A stretch of DNA of 64,000 nt, taken from Eretmocerus hayati (taxonomy: Eukaryota; Arthropoda; Insecta; Hymenoptera; Aphelinidae). This document shows, piece by piece, positions 50,901 through 62,707 of this stretch (the first letter of the stretch is position 1; each line of letters begins with the position of its first letter). The stretch covers positions 2,976,001-3,040,000 of the forward strand of contig CM056743.1 of NCBI GenBank assembly GCA_029851415.1, written 5' to 3'. Under the pieces are notes generated by a model. The model did not search any database and had not been told where the DNA came from. It saw nothing but the letters and a program-made list of their open reading frames with translations. The position numbers and the translations under genes were made by a program.

Positions 50901-52203
50901 CTTTTCTTTTCCAATTGTCTTTGAGACTTCAGCAAAAAGTTTATCTTGATCGTTATCTACTTGATGATCTCTCGAATAAGCAGATTCCAAAAATTGTTCT
51001 CAGAATTTCCATGACTTTATCGATGCTTGAATGATCCAATAACAAAGACAAAAACCCAATTTTTTAGAGCTGAATTTTCAATTATTCGCGCTTTTAATAT
51101 TCATAACTTTCTTCATTTTTTTTCGTTCGGATCTTTTCTCAAGTCATCGGCATTGTCTTAATCAGTGAATATCATATGGTGAAAAATTAAAATCTCAATC
51201 TCACCATCAATATATCATCTTGCAAGATGAAACTCATGACTTCTATATCAAAATTATCGTCCGCAAAATTTTTTCATCTCAAAAATATGATTAATGCTCG
51301 GATTAATGCGTATCATGCTCATCGTTATCCTCATTTTCTAATGGTGAAAGCAACTCGGAAGGCGAGAATCAAAAAAATTCTACTGATCCAACTTGAATCA
51401 TCAAAATACCATGCATATCTATATAGGGGTCTTGCAAAATCATCAACTAGTTCCATGAAGCTCCTCATCCCCAAGCTACGACTCATTATTCCAAACCTGA
51501 ACAAAAAACACCTAATCGTTGCGACTTTTTTTTTTCAAACCACAATTCCAAACCAATTGCAAAGAGTATAACCAAGTATATAAATCGAATTACCCAGCTT
51601 GCAATTCCCCAGTACTCGTAACGGCAAATTTCACCCAACGATCCAAACCAATTCTCATTCTTTGCCTCTTCAGTACCTATAGCTGGATGTTCAGAAGCCC
51701 GGTGTGTGAAACTCGCAATCGAATCAAGCGTCACGACCACCTTACACATACACACATATAGAGTTCACGATCTACCTCAATCCAAGAAACAATACACCGA
51801 TCTCACCAGGCAAACCTTTTCTCGCTTCTACTGGTGCAAGCTCTAACGGAAATATATATCGTCATTCCCGTTTTACCCCATTTCGACATTGGAAAGCCAT
51901 TTGTGCAGTCTGTTCAGAGAGAACCTTGTATAATACCATCGATTCGACGAACGACGTTTCCCAAGATGTATTAGTCTCTCCTTCTGATGTGAGTTTCTCA
52001 GAGAGGTTTGGTTTCGCGTAAATGCACCAGCAATGAGATAGGTACTCCCAAGTTTGCCCGATTAATTCCAGACTCGAGAGATTGAGACGTGCAACATCGC
52101 TCTTCTAAGTAAGACGCATTATTCGCTTCAAGTTTACCCGAGATCTAAGACATTCATCTATCTATAAACGAGACTGGGGTGAATTTGGACTGGTTTTGCA
52201 GTA
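47931..52203. other. Intron stretch, no gene recognised
   Basis: AT-rich intron with short frames only. It holds the full palindrome GAGCTTGCAAGCTC at 49052-49065. The section 51180-51800 is C/A-rich on this strand. Confidence 0.45.
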
Positions 52204-52593
52204 CCGTCAACCGGGGTTACTTTGAACAGACGGGGTAACTTTCAACACTCGAGGTACAAGTTTGTAATTCTCGAAATCAGCAAAATAAGGATGTGCTCTG
52301 GTAATAATTTTCTTAATAGTTGCATGCGTGGACAACATCTTGCGCCGGTGAAGGAATGAAGAGAGCATAATTTTGAAGCTTTCAGTACTTTTGCTCAAAA
52401 ATCATGCTTCCCAGCCACACACAGTTGATGGGAACTCCTTCGCCGGTGCAAAATATTCTCCACGCATGCAATTATCAAGAAAATTATTACTAGAGTGCGC
52501 GCACATCCCTACTTTGCTGCTTTCGAGAATTGAAAACGTGTACCTCGAGTGATCAAAGGTACCCCGTCTGTCCAAAGTAACCCCGGTTGACGG
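52204..52593. mobile_element. 390-bp TA-flanked foldback MITE
   Basis: TA lies at 52202-52203 and 52594-52595. The ends CCGTCAACCGGGGTTACTTT and their exact inverse start two arms of about 165 nt (52204 to about 52370, and about 52425 to 52593) that stay similar throughout (CGAGGTAC, AATTCTCGAAA, TTGCATGCGTGGA, GCGCCGGTGAAGGA against their inverses). It is non-coding. Confidence 0.88.
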
Positions 52594-52595
52594 TA

Positions 52596-54950
52596 AGGAT
52601 ATGTGGTTATACTTGGGCCTACGTGCCATGCATGGGGCTTTCAAGTACTATAAAAGAATAGGGAGGGAAAAAATTTAGACACACCTGAGTCCTTGCCTTC
52701 ATATTTTTTCTCAAATCAAAAAATGATAAACATGTCTAAATTCACCTCGCTCTCCGGGGTACTTTTGGACAGGATGAAAGGAAATATTTGGCCAGCTGGT
52801 TAAAGTCAAATCAAACGGCAATATTCTTCACATATTTGAGTTACATATACTCATCAGAACATGTGGTAATGACTCAAAATTGAAAGCGAAACCGCACGAA
52901 ACTCTGACCTCTAATCTGAGCTGTAAATCGGTTTTTCGACTTCATCTTCACACCGATAAACTGACTCAATCTTACTCCTGCTGCGTTGGGACTAGTTCGC
53001 ATTCACGCATATTTGCAAATTTTCTCGCGAAAACATGGGAACGCATCCGGTCGCCATGGCCAACCTGTCCAAAAATGCCCCCGATCTTTTTTTCCTCGTG
53101 GAGTTACGATTATTTGGATCCAACTAGATCGACTTTGACCCTCCGACGGCTCAAAATCTTTGTGTTGTTATGTAGCTTTAGGACCACAAATGGCGATTAA
53201 GCCACTCCTGGATAATTGGCGTAAAGTTTTCTGCATTTGCGAAAAAATTGCGCGAGGTCCTTGAAAATCAACCCTGTGTCCGTGTGGGCTCCGAGTATCG
53301 TGGCCTTTGGCACCAAAATCCCTTGTTTTTATTGCCATAAAAACCATTGTCTGTGATGGTTTTGAAAACGTATTAACGCGGTGGACGCCTAGACTCACCC
53401 CCCAACCAAACTATTTCGCTGGTCTAAATTCGCCCCGCGTGCCCCTACAAGTGTATGTATGTATGTATCCGAGTCGTTATCGCAAGGGATGACATTCTCG
53501 CGGTTGTTTTCGCCAGTTTTCTGTATTTCATATGGAAGTCACTTGGCACCGGCAGGCTCTTTTCCACTGCTTTCCTCCTCGTTACTTTTTATTTCATCTC
53601 GTTATGCGCACCCGCTCCCTTCGGTACGACCTCGAGCTTTTCGTGTTCTTTTCATGTGAGAGAGAAGACGTTCGATGCCCCGGGCTGATTTTAATAATGC
53701 ACACCGCAGAAAGAAGTCTTCTTTTTCCCTTCAGCGCGTTACACTTGTTTCCTCGACTTTTTTTTTTCTTCGTCGCCAAATTCGCAAAAAAAAGCCTTAT
53801 ATCCTTGCTCAGCAACGTGCAATGCTCTATGTATGTATTTATGTATGAATGAGTGTTGGATTTCGACCCATGCATGGCTATATGTGTGCCCTCGTTATTC
53901 GTTATTTTACATGGCCACAGAGACTCCTTTAATATCTGTGTGTGTGTATGCGTCTTGGCCACGACACTGCACCGGAGACTATTAATCTTCATTTATGCCT
54001 CGTTGCACTTGTGCTCGTCGCTGTTCTGCCATTACTATGCTGTTGGAGCTTCTGATGGTAGTTGTGGTAGTGGTTTAGCGTGGCCGCTTCATTTTAGAGC
54101 ATCAAGAAAAAATTCACTCTTATATTTTATTCAAAACAGAGGTGAAGCTTTACGGTCTTTTACCCCGACGTTGAATGTAATTAAGTGCGCTTGTTTTCGA
54201 GACAGTCTGCAGTAAACATCAGTCGAGTGCGAATTTCGAGAGATCTCTGGGATGGTTGGATTTTTTCGTTTTTGATTTTATGGAGTTCGCGGATACCCTT
54301 ATTATGTCGGGAATATGCGTAGCTCAAGACTAAAATATAAATAGGGCTCTGAATGCGTCTGGCCTAACTTTTTTTCTACAGTGAAATGACTTTGGTCTAA
54401 TTCAAAAATCTCAACCCGGTTCATTACTCGAGCAGTCTTTATTTTTCAATTTTGTACCACTCACAATTGTTCATCGATTCAACAAAACAATTTCGGCACC
54501 ATTTCACATCATAATTTGACTCCTAGATTGAGCTTTAACAATCGTTTAATTTTAGTCAAATCTGACAGAATCGTCTACTTCGCATCTGAACCTCTACTTT
54601 TTTCTCATCCGTAACCTTCCAAAACTTGTTAATGTTATCTTCTCCGAGAACAGTTAAAAAATTCAACCCACGCAAATTAGCAAGTCGAGAAGCAAAGCCG
54701 TAATCCGAGCCGAGTGTGATCGAGACACCTTCGGAGCAACCTCCCTCAAGTTTCTCAATCCGCTCAGTATACGAGTCAGGGTTCTCTAATCCTCATGAAA
54801 CTTCAATTAGATGCGAATCTCGTTGCGAATGGTAACTCATCACCACTTAGCCTTACTCGCAAACCCTCTCGCTGCAAATGCATATTCACGAATCCGATAG
54901 TTAAGCTCGTGTTTTGCGCAATCTCATTGGGCAACCCATGAGACTATTAA
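52596..54950. other. Intron stretch, no gene recognised
   Basis: Sequence flanking the foldback MITE (GGGGTGAATTTGGACTGG near 52174-52191, TCTAAATTCGCCCC near 53425) may be the disrupted ends of an older element. Several frames at 53455-54215 overlap on both strands and look spurious. Confidence 0.35.
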
Positions 54951-56050
54951 AAGGGTCAACGCCCCCTGAAACCATCACCGTCCTTGTCAACACATGTACA
55001 TCAATGCTTTTTTTTTTTTTTTTTTTTATTTAATTATTTAAGGACGCTGTTGAGCACACAAAGTGCTATTTAGCGTCCACACATCAATGCTTTATACTCA
55101 CCAATTGAGCTAAATTCATTTGTTGATATGATTGAATGTGCGGCACAATATTCCAACGCTGTGGCTCTCACAAGATCCTCAGAAGTCCCTTAGGAACCGT
55201 TGATACCTCCATGGCATCTAGAAATATTTCAGTATAGCGGTTGTAAGACTTACGAGGTCAGGGTTGTATGAACTTTTTCGGAGGACGATTCTCTCTGAAA
55301 TTGCTCTTAGGGACCCCTAAATCCTGTCGAAACATGATAACAAAACCAGCATATTATAATACTCTAGCGGCACTGGATCCTTTTCTTGACACTGTCATGT
55401 AGATGATGCACTATTTCAGCGCAATTACTTCTACTAGATCTCCGAAGATATTTGAGGGGGCACCACCCCCAAAGTCTCTTCTATTTGGTTGTTTCGGCAC
55501 TCACTAACTCAGATTCATATTCATTAGTTGTAAGAACTAAGATAATATTGAGTAATTTCATCTAAGGACCCTTGAGACCACAAATGTCCTTTGCACCCGG
55601 AAATATGTAATATTTTTATAAAGTCTATTACGCCAAACAAATTTTCTTACAACAAAATTACAACTGCGGCATATAACGAAGATTCGTGGAAGACTCGTTT
55701 TAACCCCTCTAAAATCTTTGCCTTATTGTCAAGAAAATATCTGCGCATCATAAATACAAACTCGCTATAGTTTAAAATTAGATTATTTTCAGATACATAT
55801 CAGATTCTAAATAAGAGTAGAGCGATGCATTCGTGCGATCGATTTTAAACAGCATTAAAGCAATGGAGCAACCAATAACCCATGAAAACTTTGGTTCTTC
55901 CTGAATAAAGCCAGTCGTAGAATAATGTAATTAGTCACCAAACAGATTCAGACTTTGCCAAATCTACAGCAACAGATGCCAAACAATGCTTCAAACCAAT
56001 TCTTTGCGAAGGCCCCTACAGTCTTGTAGGGGTCAACGCCCCTTAAAATG
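54951..56050. repeat. Degenerate repeat block bounded by GGGTCAACGCCCC
   Basis: GGGTCAACGCCCCCTGAAA (about 54955) and GGGTCAACGCCCCTTAAAA (about 56030) are near-identical direct copies 1.08 kb apart. Between them, related short motifs recur (TCCCTTAGGAACC near 55185, GGGACCCCTAAATCC near 55310, GGGGCACCACCCCCAAAG near 55455, GGACCCTTGAGACC near 55567). It looks like a decayed tandem array or long-terminal-type repeat. It is interrupted by the poly(T) insertion at 55010. Confidence 0.45.
55010..55080 (-). mobile_element. Short retroposed fragment with poly(A) tail (minus strand)
   Basis: On the minus strand, GGACGCTAAATAGCACTTTG and the sequence after it end in AT-rich DNA and about 17 A. ACATCAATGCTT lies on both sides (54998-55009 and 55081-55092), a direct duplication typical of LINE-driven retroposition. 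It is about 70 bp, so a 5'-truncated LINE tail or SINE end. GGACGC and GCGTCC can pair as a hairpin. Confidence 0.75.
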
Positions 56051-56117
56051 TATTTAATGTAATATCCTTACTATAACGTAGAATTGGACTCATTCCATAC
56101 TATTCTTACAATTTCAG

Positions 56118-56900
56118 GTGTAACAGGAGAGAAATGACGAGGATGCTGATTCAGGAGCCGGGATGGAAACTCGAGCGAAAGGGTTCAGCTCTACTACTAC
56201 GAAGGGATAGTAGTTATTCGAATAAAAGTCAGAGAGTCTGCTTTCGCTGCGATGTAGAAGTCAGGGAGTACGAACGCGACGATGACTATTATTCGTCCTA
56301 TGGCTACGATGGAGAATCGAATCACTGTGAAGATGAGGTTGCAGCCAGTCCTCTAGCCATGTGTGCAAGTTGCCTAGCCGCCATTTGCGTTACTGTAGTA
56401 TTGCCTTGGCTCCTGATTGGTGGCTGATCGCAACACGAAATTTTGAGATGATCAACTCAGGATATTTGTTAAATGATGATTTTCATCTCCAATAGCGGGG
56501 ATACAGGAGCCAGCTTTGAAAGGATCTCTTCAAGCTTCCTGGATGCTGTAACGAAGAATTTGTGAATCCCATTTTCAATAGAATTTGGATAACTGATCAT
56601 GTTGTGAAGTGCTATTGTGCTTATGTGATATAGATACAAATGCAATTTTTACTGGAGGTGCAACCGGATTTGTTGCTCAATTTTTCTTGTTGCATACTTT
56701 TTGCAAAAAATTTTTATGGTGGCTGTCGATGATTTCTTACGTGAATGGTAAATGTAATGATAAGTCAGTTCACTATCAATTTGTAAATACTGTGGATCGT
56801 TTTTATTCTTGAATCGCTCATTTTCCCACGTGTTTGAATGACAAGAATGCGCGATGAATTGAGACAATAACTCTTTATTCTATATCAATAAAGATTTTCT
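56118..56900 (+). CDS. Nested gene: last exon encoding a 97-residue putative tail-anchored protein
   Basis: The coding part is 56134-56427. An acceptor (TTCTTACAATTTCAG|) ends at 56117, the frame stays open from the acceptor to the ATG, and AATAAA lies at 56887-56892. The protein starts MTRMLIQEPGWKLERKGSAL. It has a basic RRDSS site (23-27, a consensus for PKA-type kinases), two CxxC pairs (36/39 and 77/80), an acidic Tyr-rich middle (45-60), and a hydrophobic C-terminal segment (about 74-95) that ends almost at the stop. That layout fits a small tail-anchored membrane protein. Codon use is more GC-rich than the intron around it. Family not recognised. The first exon could be the TATA-containing stretch near 33.2-33.44 kb. 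The annotated end includes the 3' UTR to just past AATAAA. Confidence 0.65.
56887..56892 (+). terminator. Polyadenylation signal of the nested gene
   Basis: AATAAA, 460 bp after the TGA at 56425-56427, in TATATCAATAAAGATTTTC. Confidence 0.5.
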
Positions 56901-59900
56901 ACAATTTAATCTTCAGGCACGCGAACTTCTGGATTTTGGCAAAGACCCATTTCATGTACGAAAATTGGACGAGGCTGTGAGAATGCTTCTCTTGTATGCG
57001 CACGTGTCAAAATGGTTTTGTTACTGTCGATCTCGGTAAAATCATAACAACTTCGTCATGGTGTTCAGTGCACCGATTGACAGCCGTGGCAATCGGTTTA
57101 TACAAATCTATTTCAAGATGAGGTCGAAGCTCTGAAATTTTTGCAACTCGATAGCTGTCTTATGAGAAAGACCGTAGCTTGAACAATGAACAGAAATTGA
57201 TTCAAAATGGAAGAAGCAGAGCTCGTCAGGTAGACTGATGTAATGTTCACCATTAGATAGTATATCGAGTAGATCAGAAGCCTGAGAACTTGGCTCGAGT
57301 ATTTTCAAGCATGATAACCTCATGTTTCAATATAGCTGTTTTTTGAGTGAATGAAAAAGTGGATCTGTAATATACTGGGAGTGAAAAAAAATTTTGTGCT
57401 TTGATGCATGTATGCGAAAAGATGATGTGTATTTTGCGCGCAATCTTTTTGAAAGGGTTTTGCGATGAGCCCGGGCATGTGAATACGCGACATTTTTTCA
57501 TAAAGACCCGGGTCCAATGTGCGATAAGCCTTTCGTACTTTTTTGCATTTTACACGTAAAATATTGGAGCAGTATGCTCTCGTTGCTGTAGTGTATTTTC
57601 GTTTCTGTATTGCGATGGGTAAATGATATTGCTGCATCAGAGTGAATGAAAGAGAAGCGATGGATGTAGTAGTTTGTATTTGTATTAGTATGGATTTATC
57701 ATTTGACGGCAGATGCAGTTCCATAACTGCATTGATGTGTGTATTTTATAATATTGTATATGAATTTCGTTCACAGATGTATATTTGATGTTGATACGAT
57801 TTTTGGCGAAATAAAAATAAGGACAATCAGTATGAACATTTGGATATTTTTATGCCTTTACAATACCGTCTGATTTGGTTCCCGTAGATGCTTGTGATTC
57901 CCATTTTGCGCAAATGCCTCTGCATAAAATACCTGGAAACCAAAAAATTCATCAAAAGGGTATATACACCAGAGTAAGATCGTGTAGATGATTGAAAATT
58001 GAGTGATGAGATCTCACCTGGACATAGATAATTTCTTTTGAAGAGATCAAAGTATAATTCTTGATTTTTCTTGGACTCGAAATGTCTTTCAACTTGAAAT
58101 GATGTCAGCAAAATGGAAATTCTTACATTTTTTCCAATATTCTTCAATTGTCTATTGTGTGGAAGATGCAGGGATGATTTTTGACATTTTGTCAATTTAC
58201 GATCATCGAAAAAAGATCAATTCATTGTTGACAGACGTGCAGCATGAATATATAGAGTATTACGTGGAAATTTGTACAATTGACGCGAATATACATCCCG
58301 TGGCCATGAACAAAATCACTTTCCATAATCATTAGTGTCCATTTCTCAATAATTTGATGATTGCACAGTCATTTTCTCGTGCTAAACTCTTGATCACGCT
58401 GAATTTTTATTTTGTTGATTTTTGTTGTTGAGCCTGTCAGAATATTTATAGTACTCACAAAGAACGAAAGAAGAAAAATGTTACAGAATATATGATTGAT
58501 ATGACATCAACAATCATACTAAAAAATAACGACGTGTTACCCATGTAACGAGAGTGCAATATTTAAAGCGAGGCTTGATAAGGGCGCCAAAAAAGCGTCG
58601 AAACGTTGCCTAAATAAATGTTCACATCTGACTCATGAAAACGATTGATGAAAAAATCCATACTCTTGATCATGCTGAAATTATCATTGATGAACCTGAT
58701 CCCATTAAATATCTGATTCCCCATATGGATCGACACCATATACCTTGTATATCATCCATTAAATTTTCGATCATCAGAATTGTATTTTTGATTCAAAACT
58801 GAAGCAACGTTCTTAAACAAAGTCCGAAAAGAAAAAGTGAACCTCATTACGTATTGCGCTTTACTCGTAACCAAGCCTCATTTCGAAATTGCGCCTCAAA
58901 CACATGTCTAAACGTTGAATAAAAAAGCTTCACCTATATCACTGCACCCGACGCTCTCCTCAAGCTATCAATGAAAACTCGGCCAAGCAAACTCCCCACA
59001 TGAATTAGGCATTCATAGAAAGTCCCAAGCAATAGTTCACTTAGAAATATATATATATATATATTATCCAACTGCACTTTTGCACGTGCAGCCATGCGTC
59101 AAGGTGTGTAACAGCAAGTAGCCACGCGATGCTCAAGTATAAATGTACTTACTATAATACTCACGACTCGATTTCTCAAGTCTATTGGGTCTAACCTATT
59201 ACAAGTGTGCGTAAGATTTAAGCACAATATATTTTATCCAATTCATTCATAATGATCAATTTCGTGATGCTGCGTGGCTCCCTGATAGTTTTTTCGTCTC
59301 GTGTGTCTTCTCTAGGTCAAAAAAAATCTTGAGCTAACCTATAAATCGTGTAACTCTCGTATTAGTCTTGTAAAACTTGAGTTTTAATTCAGAGTTTGAA
59401 AAGTGTGAGCAGAATCGACTTGCGAGAGTTATAGAGTTTACTAGACCGTAGCTCACGATTTACGGTATTAGTTTGAGAGGAGTGAGTAAATCTCGAAAGT
59501 TTCGAATCCGGATTAATAAGAGAGCCAAGATTTTTCATATCCGAGTACCAAAAAGCTCTTGGAAAGTGTGGCCATATTTATCTTGCTATCAGTGACGATT
59601 TTCAGCGATTTTTCTGTGGTCGCAGCTGGCGTTCCACTAAAAATTTGATGGAAAGAATAAATTTCGGCTTGGTGAAACGCTTTTATGGAAATTTTGATGG
59701 ATCCGAGAGCTTGCAAGCTCGTGGAAAAAGTTTCAAAATTGAGCGTTCTAAAATTGGGCTTTTTTTAATGAAAGTTCAAAGTTATATACGTGGAGCACTG
59801 GGACATAGTGAATAAAGAGTTATGTTGTATGAGCTTTTGAGAGGCACAGGTAGAAAAACATACCTGGTGGGTAATTCAATCCGGTGTATAATACAACATA

Positions 59901-60309
59901 CATTCGACAGAAACATGAATCTCGTTGAGGAATACAATACGTTCTTGTTATGCGCTCGCTCTCATTATGTACAATCTTATGTTACGCTCGTGAGCAAATA
60001 TAAGTCGGTGTCGTCCTGATGCTGATTATGCAGGTGTTGGGGGCTGAAATATAGAAGATTCCAATTATAACTGTTAGCCGATTCTAAGAGAATGATTATT
60101 TATGTACAACTTCATACTGCTCATGCCTCGAGGTTTTATGTATCATAATTATGATATATCGTGTGCATGTTTGAAAAATGCCTATTGAGTTCTCACGAGA
60201 CTTGTATACAGTCTGAGCTTTGACGTGTGAACAATTTTTTTTTCAGATCCTGGTGGTTTGTTAGTGAAATATTTGTTGTCGGAATCTTAGAATGTGGGAA
60301 CGAAGTTAA
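56901..60309. other. Intron stretch, no gene recognised
   Basis: Non-coding. The minus-strand frames at 57320-57724 (134 codons) and 57827-58195 (122 codons) have no motif. It contains a retroelement-type tail with a hammerhead-like core (58530-58625) and GAGCTTGCAAGCTC at 59707-59720. Confidence 0.45.
58530..58625 (+). repeat. Retroelement-type fragment with hammerhead-like core
   Basis: The core TTGATAA (58575-58581), the pairing stretches GGCGC and GCGTC around CAAAAAA, and CGAAAC (58599-58604) sit in the order of a type-I hammerhead ribozyme. Two of seven positions of the first core box differ from CUGAUGA. GTCGAAACGTTG followed by AAATAAAT resembles repeated ends of Penelope-like elements or LINEs. 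Probably a decayed copy. Confidence 0.4.
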
Positions 60310-60539
60310 CTATGATCCAAAAAAGTGATTTTATTCCGGTCTTGAACTGGACCATCACAATTAGGTAGAAATGCCCATATGGAGATAAATTCTTTTTCGG
60401 CTCATTGTTAATACCCTTGGTGAAGTAACCCACCTCAATACATTTCTTGGGTAGAATTTGCCGGGCAAATCTGAGTTGTCAGAGATTAAAAAATGAAAAA
60501 TCGCGGGTCTCACCGGTGGGACCCGTCGCAGCAAACGTG
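60310..60539. mobile_element. 230-bp piggyBac-type MITE, copy 2 (inverted relative to copy 1)
   Basis: TTAA flanks it at 60306-60309 and 60540-60543. The right end read inward (ACACGTTTGCTGCGACGGGT, then CCCACCGGTG) matches copy 1 at 16178. The inner block ATTCCGGTCTTGAACTGGAC matches the inverse of 16365-16390. Its left end has diverged more. Confidence 0.8.
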
Positions 60540-60543
60540 TTAA

Positions 60544-62677
60544 TAAACGACCATGTGCCGCGGATTTTGTGCGTTTTGATAAGAATTTTGAGATTGAAAT
60601 TTTATAACGCATGAGTTCATGATGATGGCTTTAGAAATTGCCGCTTCAATGGATCAATAGGTATATTTTTTCAGATTACCGATGTCCTATTCCAAGAGCC
60701 GTGATTTTTCCTGCAATATTCGATTTACGTGGTTGAATTCAACAGCGAATTTTGAACATAAAAGTAAAAAATCTCACGTAGATTTTCTCATTGTCATCGA
60801 GCTTTTGAAACTATTTGTTCACACCGGAAATTTTCCAGGAATTGAATAAAGAAATTTCTCAAAAAAAGTTTCAAGCTTCATGAAAATAGTCAAGAATCTG
60901 GATCAAATATATAGCAAGCTATGTTCGCCTAGAGAGCGATTATGTTACGGCGATGGTCATTGTCCTTTTCAAATTACGCAATCGTCATGATACATTCGCA
61001 ATTGGCAGTTGAGCGTGTAAGATTATATACTGTAAGTTGCACTTATAAACTTTTTTCATCGCGATTCATTCAGTCGGTTGATCAAACGACTCATTCATGA
61101 ATGGAAAATTTTCATTCTTAGAATGCTAGTTTATATCATCCAAAAAAACGAAATGATACAGCAAGTAATTTTGATTACCTGCCAATAAACATTTCAAATT
61201 GATATTTGAACAAAAGTAGATTGATTATTAGCTCAGTTCTGTGACATTAAACACAAATTTATTCAGGAAAGAGTATTACATATTCACTATCAAATTTGCT
61301 CGTAAACCGAAATGAGAAGAAAAAATTCGAAAGGGTCTACAATTCCATTGCTTCCAGTAGGTACCAATTTCAAGTCACAGTATAGCTGGCTCACTTATTC
61401 CCACAGTTCAGAAACCCTCTATCAAACTATCGATACTTGTCAAAAGTGCCGAGACTTTCATCGATTACTTTGATACGTGGTAACCTTTTGTCGATTGCGT
61501 CACCATCTGCACAAGCTCTTTATATTTCTCAATAGTAGCTACAATATATAAAGTTCAACGACTGCACATTTCGATGACTTTTCTGCAATTACACAACTCA
61601 AACTTTACAATTTCACCTCTTTCTGATGCTTCTTTTATCACCTCATAATCTAAAGAAATTCAAATTTTCCGCCCAAAACGTTTTTTCGCGCGTTGACTGA
61701 AAAGCTTTTTGTTGTTGACCATCCAAGTTCCGGTATGGAAATAGTGAAAGTGCAACTCGTCACTCGAGTAAATGTATTGGTCTCGTATTTTTGGTAAAGA
61801 CGTGCCCGGGCAAAGTGATTTCAAGAGCGAAACTATTTGGCAACGAAATGCCACTCATTAATTCTGTAAGAATAGATTTCTAAATAGGGAAAATTTGAGA
61901 ATGTGTGCGTTGCAATCCATGAAGATGTAAGTGAAGGTTAATCAAGGTCTTATTTCGAATACGAGTGGTTGAGCAAAACCGACGTTCGTTGATTGATATA
62001 CGAAATACATTTTGCGAACTCGCAAAGGCATCGTATTTACTCATGGTCATCGTAGAAAATTTGCCGTGCGCCCCACTGTTATATTGATACAAATTGCTCC
62101 TAATTTTGTCTCATATCCACGCAAAAGGCCACGAATAGAAATGTTCAGGGAACTTATTTGACGATTTGAACTTCAGAGCTTTTTTGAAAGTCGATAAAGC
62201 AGGAACCATACTTGTCTTTGCACCGACGTTAGGTAAAGCAGATTTCTGTTTTCTCAGAAATACCACTGTTGGAGTGAACGTTTCAAAGATTTTCCGAGAG
62301 GTGGTTAGTTTGGCTCAGAAATTTGTCGATCGAAAACGTTGAAAAATAAAAGAAATATACAGTTAGTGATGTCTTTGTTATATTCTTTCGATGATATGGA
62401 TGGCTTAATTCATGTTTTATGAGCATGCATGAATCTGCCAGTTATAACGCAAATAGCTCGCGACGCGTGTGTGTGCGCCCAGAATTATCGAGAATTTTTA
62501 TATCTTTTTGAAAGTACACGATCGGTTTCTCGTGCCACGCTGCGGTATACCGAGGTTGGCTGCGATCAAAACCTGTACGATAGATCAATCTATCTCTCTT
62601 TAATAATGTCCCTCATATATTCGATACATCGTTATTCGACGTTTAATAATAATCATCTTCTCATTGTCTGTTTTCAG
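60544..62677. other. Last part of intron 2
   Basis: AT-rich, with no gene or repeat recognised. It ends in the polypyrimidine tract and TTTTCAG acceptor at 62671-62677. Confidence 0.5.
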
Positions 62678-62707
62678 CTGCCAGATCTCAACAATCTCGA
62701 TGAAAAG
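62678..62707 (+). CDS. Third coding exon of the His/Gln-rich gene (30-bp micro-exon)
   Basis: CTGTTTTCAG| CTG CCA GAT ... GAA AAG |GTGAGTG gives ten residues, LPDLNNLDEK, in phase 0 at both ends. They follow VPVAE of exon 2 without a break. The exon is short, so support rests on strong acceptor and donor sequences, matching phase and protein-like content. The frame as opened across it (62429-62767) is otherwise intron. More exons must lie right of the window. Confidence 0.55.

Larger units (their letters stand above)
6938..62677 (+). other. Giant intron 2 of the His/Gln-rich gene (about 55.7 kb)
   Basis: Begins GTGAGTG and ends GTCTGTTTTCAG. It contains the intact LINE, most of the miniature DNA transposons in the window, and a probable nested small gene at 56.1 kb. 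Extra small phase-0 exons could be hidden inside. Its length depends on the 30-bp exon at 62678 being real. Confidence 0.6.

Noticed and set aside
53455..54215. Several overlapping frames of 66-132 codons on both strands
   Set aside because: Mutual overlap on both strands and pyrimidine-rich simple sequence explain the lack of stops.
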